NCBI RefSeq assembly: GCF_003182075.1 | Contig: NZ_QGTH01000003.1 | Coordinates: 46,575-110,574, forward strand | Length of the DNA stretch: 64,000 bases | Reading direction: 5' to 3' | Source: Finegoldia magna | GTDB lineage: Bacteria > Bacillota > Clostridia > Tissierellales > Peptoniphilaceae | Part shown: piece by piece, positions 19,211 through 26,128 of the stretch | How the letters are laid out: each line of letters opens with the position of its first letter | Numbering within the stretch: position 1 is the first letter of the stretch | Notes under the pieces: model-generated | Databases searched by the model: none | What the model was told of the DNA's origin: nothing | What the model saw: the letters and a program-made list of their open reading frames with translations, nothing else | Position numbers and translations under genes: made by a program

Positions 19211-19449
19211 TGAATACTAATGAACGTTTTAACAACATAAAAGAAAGACTTGATAAAGCTAAAGAAGAAAAAAATAGAGCCGAAATTGCATTAGAGAATT
19301 TAGAGAAGCAAAAAGAAGATATACTTAATCAGTTGAAAGAATTAAATATAGATCCTGAAAATTTGGAATCAGAAATTACTAAACTTCAAAATCAAATCGA
19401 ACAAGATTTACAAAAAGCTGAGGAGCTTCTTCCTGATGCAAAAAATTGA
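19210..19449 (+). CDS. Small coiled-coil protein between the two ATPase halves
   Basis: This 79-residue protein is almost entirely predicted coiled coil, with heptad-like patterns such as ERLDKAKEEKNRAEIALENLEKQ. It contains no cysteine, no membrane segment and no ATPase motif. Its ATG overlaps the previous stop (TAATG), and the next gene starts 14 bases before its end in another frame. By position it may supply or bridge part of the returning coiled coil of the split Rad50-like protein. It is not recognisable as a known family by eye. Confidence 0.65.
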   Translation: MNTNERFNNIKERLDKAKEEKNRAEIALENLEKQKEDILNQLKELNIDPENLESEITKLQNQIEQDLQKAEELLPDAKN

Positions 19450-20098
19450 TTTAACTCAAATTCAATCAAAAATCACTTCTATGGAAATTAAGTATCAAAG
19501 TGAATTGGCTGTAAAAAAATCAATAGAAGAAGAAATATTAGCTACAAAAAAAAGTATTGATACTCTTGAAAAGCAAATAGAAAAACTTGAAATCATAAAA
19601 ATGCTTTATGATAAGACTTCAGAATATTCAAGAGAACAAGCCAAAATTCAAATAGAAAACCTTGTAAGTAGATGTTTAAGTTATATCTTTGAAAAAGAAA
19701 TGAATTTTAAAATCGAAATAAAAATTAAAAATAACAATCCTTCTGCCAAGTTTTTTATAGAAGAAAGCTTAGATATTGATGGTGAGATTAAAACTTTTAC
19801 CTACGATATTGTCGATGCTAGAGGTGGTGGAGTAGTAGATATAGTTTCTTTGGCACTAAGAATTTCTTTTATCATGCTATATGAAAATAATCTTGCCAAT
19901 ATTATTGTACTTGATGAACCTTGTAAGCATGTTAGTGAAGACTATATACACAATGTAGCAAATTTTATCAATGAGATCAGTGAGGAATACAATAAACAAA
20001 TTATAATGATTTCCCATAACGCTCACTTATCAGCTATTGGAGATATTAACTATAGAATTACAAATAGAAATAATACATCTGAAATAGATGTTATATAA
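19436..20098 (+). CDS. Rad50/SbcC-like ATPase, C-terminal half
   Basis: A 220-residue protein carrying the C-terminal half of an SMC/Rad50 head. A coiled coil (about 10-75) leads to a signature-like segment, DARGGGVVDIVSLALRIS (about 135-152). Walker B with D-loop follows at NIIVLDEPCKHVS (about 158-170), and an H-loop at IIMISHNAHL near 195. The Walker A half is the 527-residue protein upstream. The RGGG form of the signature differs from the LSGGE of classical SbcC; from memory similar forms occur in phage-type ATPases. GAGGAG at 19420-19425 fits its ATG. Confidence 0.82.
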   Translation: MQKIDLTQIQSKITSMEIKYQSELAVKKSIEEEILATKKSIDTLEKQIEKLEIIKMLYDKTSEYSREQAKIQIENLVSRCLSYIFEKEMNFKIEIKIKNNNPSAKFFIEESLDIDGEIKTFTYDIVDARGGGVVDIVSLALRISFIMLYENNLANIIVLDEPCKHVSEDYIHNVANFINEISEEYNKQIIMISHNAHLSAIGDINYRITNRNNTSEIDVI

Positions 20099-20120
20099 TT
20101 TTCTATTATATATCTAAATA

Positions 20121-20149
20121 TTGACAATCAACGGTATTTGTACTACACT
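20121..20149 (+). promoter_or_regulatory. Promoter of the RNase Y gene
   Basis: A consensus TTGACA (20121-20126) and TACACT (20144-20149) are separated by exactly 17 bases. The 70-base leader to the RNase Y start shows no strong fold by eye. Confidence 0.8.
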
Positions 20150-20216
20150 AAAAGAGTAAATTTATCCAAAAGATTTATTTAATGAATATTGAAAATTGAA
20201 TAAAGGGGGTGTATTT

Positions 20217-21758
20217 ATGAGCACCGCGACATCTTTAATAATTGCTATAATTGCTGCAATTTTAGGTATTGTAATAGGTTTCTTTTTGAGAAAAAGTATG
20301 GCCGAGAAAAAAATCAGAAGTGCTGAAGATTATGCTGTTAAAATAATTGAAGATGCAAACAAAGATGCTGAAACTAAGAAGAAAGAACTATTAGTAGAAG
20401 CAAAAGATGAAATTTTTAAGATGAAAAGTGATTTGGATCGAGAAAACAAATCTCGATTGAAAGAAATCAGTCGTCAAGAAGATAGACTTAATTCTAAAGA
20501 AGAAAATTTAGAACGAAAAAATGCATCATTAGAAAAGAAGCACAAAAAGCTAGATTCAGAATTAAAGAAAGCTGACGATATGCAACAAAAAATTCAATCC
20601 ATAATAGATGAAAAGGAATTAGAATTGGAAAAAGTTGCAGGATTAACAAGCGATGAAGCCAAGGACATTGTTCTTGATAGAGTTAAATCTGAAACAATAC
20701 GTGAGCAAGCTGCTATTATTAAAGAAATCGAATCCAAAACTAAGGAAGAATCTGAAAAATTTGCAAGAGAAATCATTAGTACATCAATTCAAAGATATGC
20801 CGCAGATCAAGTAGCGGAATCTACTGTGTCTGTTGTTAATTTACCAAATGACGATATGAAAGGTAGAATCATTGGTCGTGAAGGTAGAAACATAAGAGCA
20901 TTTGAAACTTTAACAGGTGTAGATTTAATAATTGATGATACTCCAGAAGCTGTTGTATTATCAGCTTTTGATCCTGTAAGACGTGAAATTGCAAGAATCG
21001 CTTTGGAAAAACTTATAGTTGATGGAAGAATTCATCCTACTAGAATTGAAGAAATGGTTGAAAAAGCCAAGAAAGAAGTAGATAATACTATAAGAGAAAA
21101 AGGCGAAGAAGCTTGTGATGAAACTAATGTACATGGTTTACATCCAGAATTGATTAAAATTCTAGGTAAACTACATTACAGAACAAGTTATGGACAAAAT
21201 GTTCTTAAACATTCTATTGAGGTATCTAATATCGCTGGAATGCTTGCAAGTGAACTAGGAGTAAACGTGAAATTAGCTAAAAGAGGTGGATTACTTCACG
21301 ATTTAGGAAAAGCAATTGACCACGAAATCGAAGGACCACACGTTGAACTAGGCGTTAACGCTGCCAAAAGATTCAAAGAACCAAAAGATGTTATCAATTG
21401 TATTGAGGCTCATCATGGCGATGTTGAACCAACATGTATTGAATCTATATTAGTTCAATCTGCTGATGCAATATCAGCAGCAAGACCTGGAGCTAGACGT
21501 GAATCTATGGAAAACTATATCCAAAGATTAGAAAATCTAGAACAAATAGCTAATTCATTTGATGGTATTGAAAGTTCTTATGCTATACAAGCCGGTAGAG
21601 AAATCAGAATTATGGTTAAACCAGAAGTTATTGATGAAAGCGCTATGGTTATATTAGCAAAAGATGTAGCTCATAAAATTGAAAGTGAATTAGAATATCC
21701 TGGACAAATTAAAGTAAATGTCATAAGAGAAAATAGGGTATCTGATTACGCAAAATAA
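20217..21758 (+). CDS. rny: Ribonuclease Y
   Basis: RNase Y is the membrane-anchored endonuclease that starts bulk mRNA decay in many Firmicutes. An N-terminal membrane helix (about 3-24) is followed by a long charged coiled coil (25-200), a KH domain (about 205-270, [23 protein letters not shown]) and an HD domain. The catalytic HD pair is in [15 protein letters not shown] near 360. The open frame extends to 20196, but AAGGGGG at 20203-20209 fits the ATG at 20217, giving 513 residues, close to the family length. Confidence 0.96.
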   Translation: MSTATSLIIAIIAAILGIVIGFFLRKSMAEKKIRSAEDYAVKIIEDANKDAETKKKELLVEAKDEIFKMKSDLDRENKSRLKEISRQEDRLNSKEENLERKNASLEKKHKKLDSELKKADDMQQKIQSIIDEKELELEKVAGLTSDEAKDIVLDRVKSETIREQAAIIKEIESKTKEESEKFAREIISTSIQRYAADQVAESTVSVVNLPNDDMKGRIIGREGRNIRAFETLTGVDLIIDDTPEAVVLSAFDPVRREIARIALEKLIVDGRIHPTRIEEMVEKAKKEVDNTIREKGEEACDETNVHGLHPELIKILGKLHYRTSYGQNVLKHSIEVSNIAGMLASELGVNVKLAKRGGLLHDLGKAIDHEIEGPHVELGVNAAKRFKEPKDVINCIEAHHGDVEPTCIESILVQSADAISAARPGARRESMENYIQRLENLEQIANSFDGIESSYAIQAGREIRIMVKPEVIDESAMVILAKDVAHKIESELEYPGQIKVNVIRENRVSDYAK

Positions 21759-21768
21759 GAATTAACTT

Positions 21769-21799
21769 AGAAGGTCAACATTTGTTGACCTTCTTCTAA
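21769..21799 (+). terminator. Terminator-like hairpin after RNase Y
   Basis: A perfect 12-bp stem (AGAAGGTCAACA at 21769-21780, TGTTGACCTTCT at 21783-21794) with a 2-base loop. The following tract is short and only partly T-rich, so termination may be incomplete. Confidence 0.7.
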
Positions 21800-21826
21800 T
21801 ATGAAAAACTTTAAAAGGATTTAAAA

Positions 21827-22648
21827 ATGATTGATATGCACGTACATTCTACAGAAAGTGATGGAAGATTAAGTATTGAAGAAATTCAAAAAACTGCAAA
21901 TAAAAATCATATAGATGAAATTGCAATTACTGATCATGATATTTTAATGTCTGCTGATCCAGAACTTTGTAATACTAACATCATTAAAGCTGTAGAATTT
22001 GGTATAACTTACAAAAACAAAGAAGTACATATTCTTGGGTACTATGTAGATAGTTCCAATGAAAACTTACGAAAAATTTCTGAATTAGCTATAAATGATA
22101 GAGCAAATAGAATTGATATTTTTGAGAAAAATTTTGCTAAATTTGGAATCAAAATTGACAAAGAAAAAGTCCTAAATTATAGTAAGGATAAAGTTTTTTC
22201 TAGAAGTAATTTAGCTCAATATTTAGTAGATATTAATATATGCAAAAATAAAAACGAAGCTTTTAACGAATATTTATCTCCAAAAGGTAAATGTTATGTC
22301 GCAAAAAACTTCACATCACTAAAAAACATTATTGATTCTATAAAATCAGCTAATGGAGTATGTGTTTTAGCACATCCTATAACATTGAATGATGATAATA
22401 TTGTAAATGAAATAATAGAAATGGGTATTGATGGAATTGAAGTAATTAATTCAAAGCATTCATTTACTGATATCAAAAAATATTTAAATATAGCGATAAA
22501 AAACAAACTAATTTATACAGCAGGAAGCGACTGTCATGGAAAGCAGTTTGATGGTAACTATTTAATGGGAAATTTTGCATTAAATTATACAACACTTAAA
22601 TCTATAAAAAAACTACACGAATTAAGGAGCAATTATGTTATCAAATAA
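21827..22648 (+). CDS. PHP-domain phosphoesterase
   Basis: A 273-residue PHP-family metal-dependent phosphoesterase. Metal-binding motifs are MHVHSTESDGRLS (residues 4-16), ITDHDIL, HILGYYVD, VLAHPITL and AGSDCHGKQ near 235. The layout matches the stand-alone YciV/TrpH-like group, whose characterised members are 5'-3' exonucleases or 3',5'-nucleotide phosphatases. The substrate here cannot be read from the sequence. An AAAAGGAT site precedes the ATG, and the aminotransferase gene starts 14 bases before this gene ends. Confidence 0.85.
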   Translation: MIDMHVHSTESDGRLSIEEIQKTANKNHIDEIAITDHDILMSADPELCNTNIIKAVEFGITYKNKEVHILGYYVDSSNENLRKISELAINDRANRIDIFEKNFAKFGIKIDKEKVLNYSKDKVFSRSNLAQYLVDINICKNKNEAFNEYLSPKGKCYVAKNFTSLKNIIDSIKSANGVCVLAHPITLNDDNIVNEIIEMGIDGIEVINSKHSFTDIKKYLNIAIKNKLIYTAGSDCHGKQFDGNYLMGNFALNYTTLKSIKKLHELRSNYVIK

Positions 22649-23801
22649 AATTAACAGTATAAATCCATCTTTAACACTTGAGTTGAGTGCTAAAATTAAT
22701 AAATTAAAAAAAGAAGGAATAAAAGTCTATAACTTTACAGTTGGAGAACCAGACTTCAAGACTCCAAGATATATAATTGATAAAACTTTAGAGTACTTGG
22801 ATAACGGAATTGTTAGATATACTGATACTAGCGGAATACCTGATTTACGAGAAGAAATAAGTTTAAAACTTAACAAATGTAATCATATAAAATGCGATAA
22901 AGATTCTATAGTTGTATCCACTGGTGCTAAACAAGCAATAGTTAATAGCTTATTTGCATTAACAAATCCTAATGATGAAGTTCTTATACCATCTCCATAT
23001 TGGTTAAGTTATCCTGAAATGTGTAAATTAACAGATTGTAAGCCTGTCATTTTACCATATAACAAAAACTTCAAAGTCGATGTCGATATATTAAACCAAT
23101 ATAAAAACTCAAACACTAAATGTCTTATATTAAATAATCCTTCTAATCCTACAGGAGTTATCTATTCAGAAGAAGAATTACTTAGTATTGGTAATTGGGC
23201 AGTCGAAAATAATGTATATATTATATCTGATGAAATTTACGAAAGATTATCATATGATAAAGAATTTATAAGTATAGGCTCATTATCTGATGAAATTAAT
23301 GAGATAACAATAACAATTAATGGTTTTTCAAAGGCTTATGCAATGACTGGATTCAGGTTGGGATATTCTTGTAGCACTAAGGAAGTCTCTAAGCTCATAA
23401 AAAGACTTCAAGGACATATTACATCCAATGCTAATACATTGAGCCAAATAGCCGGTTTAACAGCTTTAAAAGACGAATCTGATGAAGTAGAGAAAATGAT
23501 TTGTGAATTTAAGTCCAGAAGAGACTATATAGTATCCAAACTAGATGAATTTGACATAGAATATATTTATCCAGCAGGAGCCTTCTATATATTCATTAAA
23601 ATAGATCAATTTTATAATAGTACAATTAATAATTCTTTAGAATTATGTAATGAATTGCTTTCCAAATATAACGTTGCATTCGTACCAGGTATTGTTTTTG
23701 GAAACGACAAATATATTAGAATGAGCTATGCAACAAGTATTGAAGACATTAAACAAGGATTAGAAAACTTAAAAAATTTTATAGTAGATCAAAAAATATA
23801 G
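22635..23801 (+). CDS. Class I pyridoxal-phosphate aminotransferase (aspartate/aromatic type)
   Basis: A fold-type I aminotransferase of 388 residues, most like bacterial aspartate or aromatic aminotransferases of the AspB/PatA type. The N-terminal TVGEPDFKTP and the STGAKQAI PLP-phosphate region are seen. So are NNPSNPTGVIYSEEEL, SDEIYERLSYD, and the Schiff-base lysine in NGFSKAYAMTGFRLGY (about residue 235). The C-terminal arginine region, NDKYIRMSYATS, is present. The amino-acid substrate cannot be assigned with certainty. It overlaps the PHP gene and ends at a strong terminator. Confidence 0.9.
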   Translation: MLSNKINSINPSLTLELSAKINKLKKEGIKVYNFTVGEPDFKTPRYIIDKTLEYLDNGIVRYTDTSGIPDLREEISLKLNKCNHIKCDKDSIVVSTGAKQAIVNSLFALTNPNDEVLIPSPYWLSYPEMCKLTDCKPVILPYNKNFKVDVDILNQYKNSNTKCLILNNPSNPTGVIYSEEELLSIGNWAVENNVYIISDEIYERLSYDKEFISIGSLSDEINEITITINGFSKAYAMTGFRLGYSCSTKEVSKLIKRLQGHITSNANTLSQIAGLTALKDESDEVEKMICEFKSRRDYIVSKLDEFDIEYIYPAGAFYIFIKIDQFYNSTINNSLELCNELLSKYNVAFVPGIVFGNDKYIRMSYATSIEDIKQGLENLKNFIVDQKI

Positions 23802-23826
23802 CAATTAAAATTTGCTATATTTTTTT
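23795..23826 (+). terminator. Rho-independent terminator after the aminotransferase
   Basis: AATATAGCAA (23795-23804) and TTGCTATATT (23812-23821) form a stem with a 7-base loop, followed by a run of T residues. The stem begins within the last codons of the aminotransferase gene. Confidence 0.85.
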
Positions 23827-23853
23827 GACAAAAGAGGAGGTTTTTGATAAAAT
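23825..23853 (+). promoter_or_regulatory. Strong promoter for the tyrosine recombinase
   Basis: A perfect TTGACA (23825-23830) and an extended -10 (TGA then TAAAAT, 23848-23853) have 17-base spacing. The -35 overlaps the T run of the preceding terminator. Initiation would fall near 23860, inside a long palindrome. Confidence 0.8.
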
Positions 23854-23855
23854 TA

Positions 23856-23887
23856 CAATGTCACAAAATAATAATTTTGTGACATTG
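23856..23887 (+). promoter_or_regulatory. 14-bp perfect inverted repeat at the recombinase transcription start
   Basis: CAATGTCACAAAAT (23856-23869) and ATTTTGTGACATTG (23874-23887) are perfect complements around an AATA centre. The repeat sits just after the -10 and 23 bases before the start codon. No T run follows, so it is not a typical terminator. It could be an operator, a 5' mRNA hairpin, or a binding site for the recombinase itself. It does not match dif sites I know. Confidence 0.7.
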
Positions 23888-23910
23888 AGGTTATTGATTT
23901 TGGAGGTACT

Positions 23911-24891
23911 ATGAATAGCTATCCTATGATACTTATGGACTTTTTAGACTACTTAGAAACTATTAAAGGACGTTCGTCAAATACAGTTAAAGAATATGCT
24001 TACGATATCAATTTAATGATTAAATACATTATAGCGCGTAAGCAAAATATAAAATTAAAATCATTTGATGATATTGTTCAGATTGATTCTTCTGATGTAG
24101 ATTTGAATTTTTTCAAAAATATTGATGTTATTGATCTGCATTCTTTTATGGGATTTTTAGATCATAATAGATCTAATAGTTCGTCTACACGCAGCCGTAA
24201 AACTTCTAGTATCAGAACATTTTATAAGTATCTTATCAATATTAGAAAACTTGATATAATAAACCCTGCAGAACTCTTAGATTCACCAAAAAAAAATATT
24301 AGACAACCAGTATATCTTACTCTAGATGAATCACTAGATTTACTTAAAGTTATACTACGTGAAAAAGATGAAGAAATAAAAGCTCGTGATTACTGTATTA
24401 CAGTATTATTTTTAAACTGTGGCATGAGACTATCAGAGCTTAGTAGCATAAACATCGATCATATAAAAACAAATACATTGAGAGTTATCGGTAAAGGAAA
24501 CAAAGAAAGAACTGTTTATCTAAATGATATGTGTTTAGATGCTTTAGATAATTATCTTAAACTAAGACCAGAAATCGATAATGACGCACTATTTATCAGC
24601 AAAAAAAGAAATCGAATGAGCAATCGTGCAATACAGTACCGAATAGAACATTATTTAAAAGTTGGTGGATTTGACACTAGTATATACAGTGTTCATAAAT
24701 TACGCCACACAGCAGCTACTTTAATGTATCAATATGGTGATGTCGATATAAAAGTATTACAAGAGATTTTAGGACATGAATCAGTGTCCACCACACAAAT
24801 ATACACACATGTAGATAATAATAGTTTAAGAAATGCAGTAAATAAGAACCCACTTAATAGCTTGAACAACGATTTAAAAAAAAATAAGTAA
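23911..24891 (+). CDS. Xer-type tyrosine recombinase
   Basis: A 326-residue tyrosine recombinase. The N-terminal SAM-like core-binding domain (about 5-125) shows LETIKGRSSNTVKEYAYDI. The catalytic domain has Arg in NCGMRLSELSSINI (about residue 175), the beta-hairpin Lys in GKGNKERTVYL, HxxR in HKLRHTAATLM (about 270), His in LGHESVSTTQIYTHVD and the nucleophilic Tyr in IYTHVD. Size and layout match XerC/XerD-like chromosomal recombinases rather than phage integrases, and no other mobile-element genes are nearby. Chromosome dimer resolution is likely but unproven. Confidence 0.88.
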   Translation: MNSYPMILMDFLDYLETIKGRSSNTVKEYAYDINLMIKYIIARKQNIKLKSFDDIVQIDSSDVDLNFFKNIDVIDLHSFMGFLDHNRSNSSSTRSRKTSSIRTFYKYLINIRKLDIINPAELLDSPKKNIRQPVYLTLDESLDLLKVILREKDEEIKARDYCITVLFLNCGMRLSELSSINIDHIKTNTLRVIGKGNKERTVYLNDMCLDALDNYLKLRPEIDNDALFISKKRNRMSNRAIQYRIEHYLKVGGFDTSIYSVHKLRHTAATLMYQYGDVDIKVLQEILGHESVSTTQIYTHVDNNSLRNAVNKNPLNSLNNDLKKNK

Positions 24892-24901
24892 GAAAGACAA
24901 A

Positions 24902-24926
24902 AAGATCAAGACATGCGCTTGATCTT
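24902..24926. terminator. Bidirectional terminator between the recombinase and the yneA-like gene
   Basis: AAGATCAAG (24902-24910) and CTTGATCTT (24918-24926) form a perfect 9-bp stem with a 7-base loop. On the minus strand it is followed by TTTTTGTC, so it serves the converging yneA-like gene well; on the plus strand the T tract is poorer. Confidence 0.75.
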
Positions 24927-24966
24927 CATTACTGTTATTAGATAGTATTAGGAGTATAACAGTATC

Positions 24967-25278
24967 TTATTTATTTATTAAAGGTATGTTCAAATGTTCG
25001 CCTACTTTAATTGAGCTACCTTCTATAAATCTATTGTATTGTTTTATTATAGATATAAATTGTCTTGTACTCATATTATCAGGTTTGAATTTTATAGAAA
25101 TTTTCCATAATGAATCTGATGGTTCTACAATATAATACTCAGTGTTATATTCTTGATTTTCATAATTACCATAACTAAGATTAGAAGTTAGGATTAAAAT
25201 CATCAAAGACAATGCTACAAAACAAATCGATATAAATCTAAAAAATTTGAACTTATTTGTAATTTTATATTTTTTCAT
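24967..25278 (-). CDS. yneA: YneA-like SOS cell-division inhibitor (LysM protein)
   Basis: A 103-residue protein with a basic N-terminus, one transmembrane segment (about residues 13-33) and an extracytoplasmic LysM domain (about 47-99, YYIVEPSDSLWKISIKF). Size, topology, divergent orientation to lexA and LexA boxes in its promoter all match YneA. In Bacillus, YneA delays septation after DNA damage. Sequence conservation outside LysM is low, so the name rests mainly on context. A GGGAGG lies directly before the ATG. Confidence 0.82.
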   Translation of the reverse strand: MKKYKITNKFKFFRFISICFVALSLMILILTSNLSYGNYENQEYNTEYYIVEPSDSLWKISIKFKPDNMSTRQFISIIKQYNRFIEGSSIKVGEHLNIPLINK

Positions 25279-25306
25279 ATTTCCTCCCGTTCAGAAACTA
25301 TTTTCT

Positions 25307-25318
25307 GCACATATGTTC
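25307..25318. promoter_or_regulatory. LexA box A (yneA side)
   Basis: GCAC-ATAT-GTTC departs by one base from the GAAC-N4-GTTC operator core. It lies just downstream of the -10 of the yneA-like promoter. Confidence 0.75.
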
Positions 25319-25327
25319 TACGCTTTT

Positions 25328-25356
25328 ATTCTACAACATATGTTCTTATATGTCAA
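25328..25356 (-). promoter_or_regulatory. Promoter of the yneA-like gene with embedded LexA box
   Basis: On the minus strand TTGACA (25351-25356) and TAGAAT (25328-25333) are 17 bases apart. A LexA box, CAAC-ATAT-GTTC on the plus strand (25334-25345), fills most of the spacer, so bound LexA would exclude RNA polymerase. Confidence 0.85.
25334..25345. promoter_or_regulatory. LexA box B (between -35 and -10 of yneA)
   Basis: CAAC-ATAT-GTTC departs by one base from the GAAC-N4-GTTC core. It is 27 bases from box A, placing the two sites on nearly the same helical face, in the lexA/yneA divergent region. Confidence 0.8.
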
Positions 25357-25384
25357 CAAAAGTTTTTATGTTCTATTAAAAAAG

Positions 25385-25398
25385 GAAACAAATGTTTC
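25385..25398. promoter_or_regulatory. Possible third LexA operator at the lexA promoter
   Basis: GAAAC-AAAT-GTTTC is a perfect 5-bp inverted repeat with 4-base spacing. It resembles an SOS box with one symmetric change, and overlaps the -35 region of lexA. Autoregulation of lexA is expected in the family; use of this exact site is inference. Confidence 0.5.
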
Positions 25399-25423
25399 AT
25401 TTCTTGAAGAAATATGATATAAT
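25395..25423 (+). promoter_or_regulatory. lexA promoter
   Basis: An extended -10 (TGA then TATAAT, 25418-25423) lies 17 bases after a weak TTTCAT at 25395-25400. The lexA ribosome binding site AAAAGGAG follows. Confidence 0.7.
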
Positions 25424-25452
25424 CAAGAAAAGAATAGAAAAGGAGTATATTA

Positions 25453-26079
25453 ATGTACGATGATTTAACCTCTAAGCAAATAGAAATATTAAAATTTATA
25501 AAAAGATATATAGATTACAAAGGATATCCCCCTGCTATTCGCGAAATTGGTGATAGTTTGAATATCAATTCTACATCAACTGTTCATAATAATATTTTGA
25601 AATTAGAAATGAAGGGTTATTTAAGAAGAGATCCTTTAAAAAATAGAGCTTTAGAAATTATAGATAGTGTTTATGAAGAACAAGAAAACGAAATAAAAAA
25701 AGAGACTATAGATGTTCCTATTGTTGGAAAAGTTCAAGCTGGAATGCCAATTTTGGCCATAGAAAATGTCGAAGATACATTTCCTCTTCCTATTGAATAT
25801 ACATCACAAGGTGTAGTATTTATTTTGAAAGTCCAAGGAGAATCTATGATTGAAGATGGAATATTAAACGGTGATAAGATAATTGTACGAAAACAAAATA
25901 CTGCAAATAATGGTGATATTGTCGTTGCATTAATGGATGAATCAGCAACTGTTAAAAGGTTTTACAGACATTCGGATCATATTGAACTAAGACCTTCTAA
26001 TTCAACTATGTATCCTATTATTGTAAAAGATGTAGAAATTTTAGGAAAAGTTATTGGCCTATACAGAACTATTTATTAA
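25453..26079 (+). CDS. lexA: SOS repressor LexA
   Basis: LexA represses DNA-damage genes until RecA filaments trigger its self-cleavage. The N-terminal winged helix-turn-helix (about 1-65) contains YPPAIREIGDSLNINSTSTVHNNI. The cleavage site is Ala96-Gly97 in VQAGMP. The S24-type catalytic pair is Ser131 (VQGESMIEDG) and Lys168 (TVKRFYRH). At 208 residues it is of normal length. It is divergent from the yneA-like gene, and LexA boxes lie between them and at recA. Confidence 0.97.
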   Translation: MYDDLTSKQIEILKFIKRYIDYKGYPPAIREIGDSLNINSTSTVHNNILKLEMKGYLRRDPLKNRALEIIDSVYEEQENEIKKETIDVPIVGKVQAGMPILAIENVEDTFPLPIEYTSQGVVFILKVQGESMIEDGILNGDKIIVRKQNTANNGDIVVALMDESATVKRFYRHSDHIELRPSNSTMYPIIVKDVEILGKVIGLYRTIY

Positions 26080-26090
26080 ATAATACCAAG

Positions 26091-26122
26091 AAAGCCTTCT
26101 TATTTTGCAATAGGAAGGCTTT
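26091..26122. terminator. Bidirectional terminator between lexA and the ynbB-like gene
   Basis: AAAGCCTTC (26091-26099) pairs with GAAGGCTTT (26114-26122). It lies between two converging genes, and both flanks have T-rich tracts on the relevant strand. Confidence 0.8.
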
Positions 26123-26128
26123 ATTAAT

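Noticed and set aside
19425..19449. Programmed frameshift joining the 79-residue and 220-residue proteins
   Set aside because: The downstream frame is +1, while the A-rich stretch would favour -1 slippage, and a good Shine-Dalgarno and ATG exist for independent initiation.
23911..24891. Prophage or integrative element integrase
   Set aside because: No phage or conjugation genes, attachment-site repeats or composition change flank it; the size and motifs fit a chromosomal Xer-type recombinase.
25362..25373. Further LexA box (GTTT-TTAT-GTTC)
   Set aside because: Only one half matches the operator; the other half has too many mismatches.
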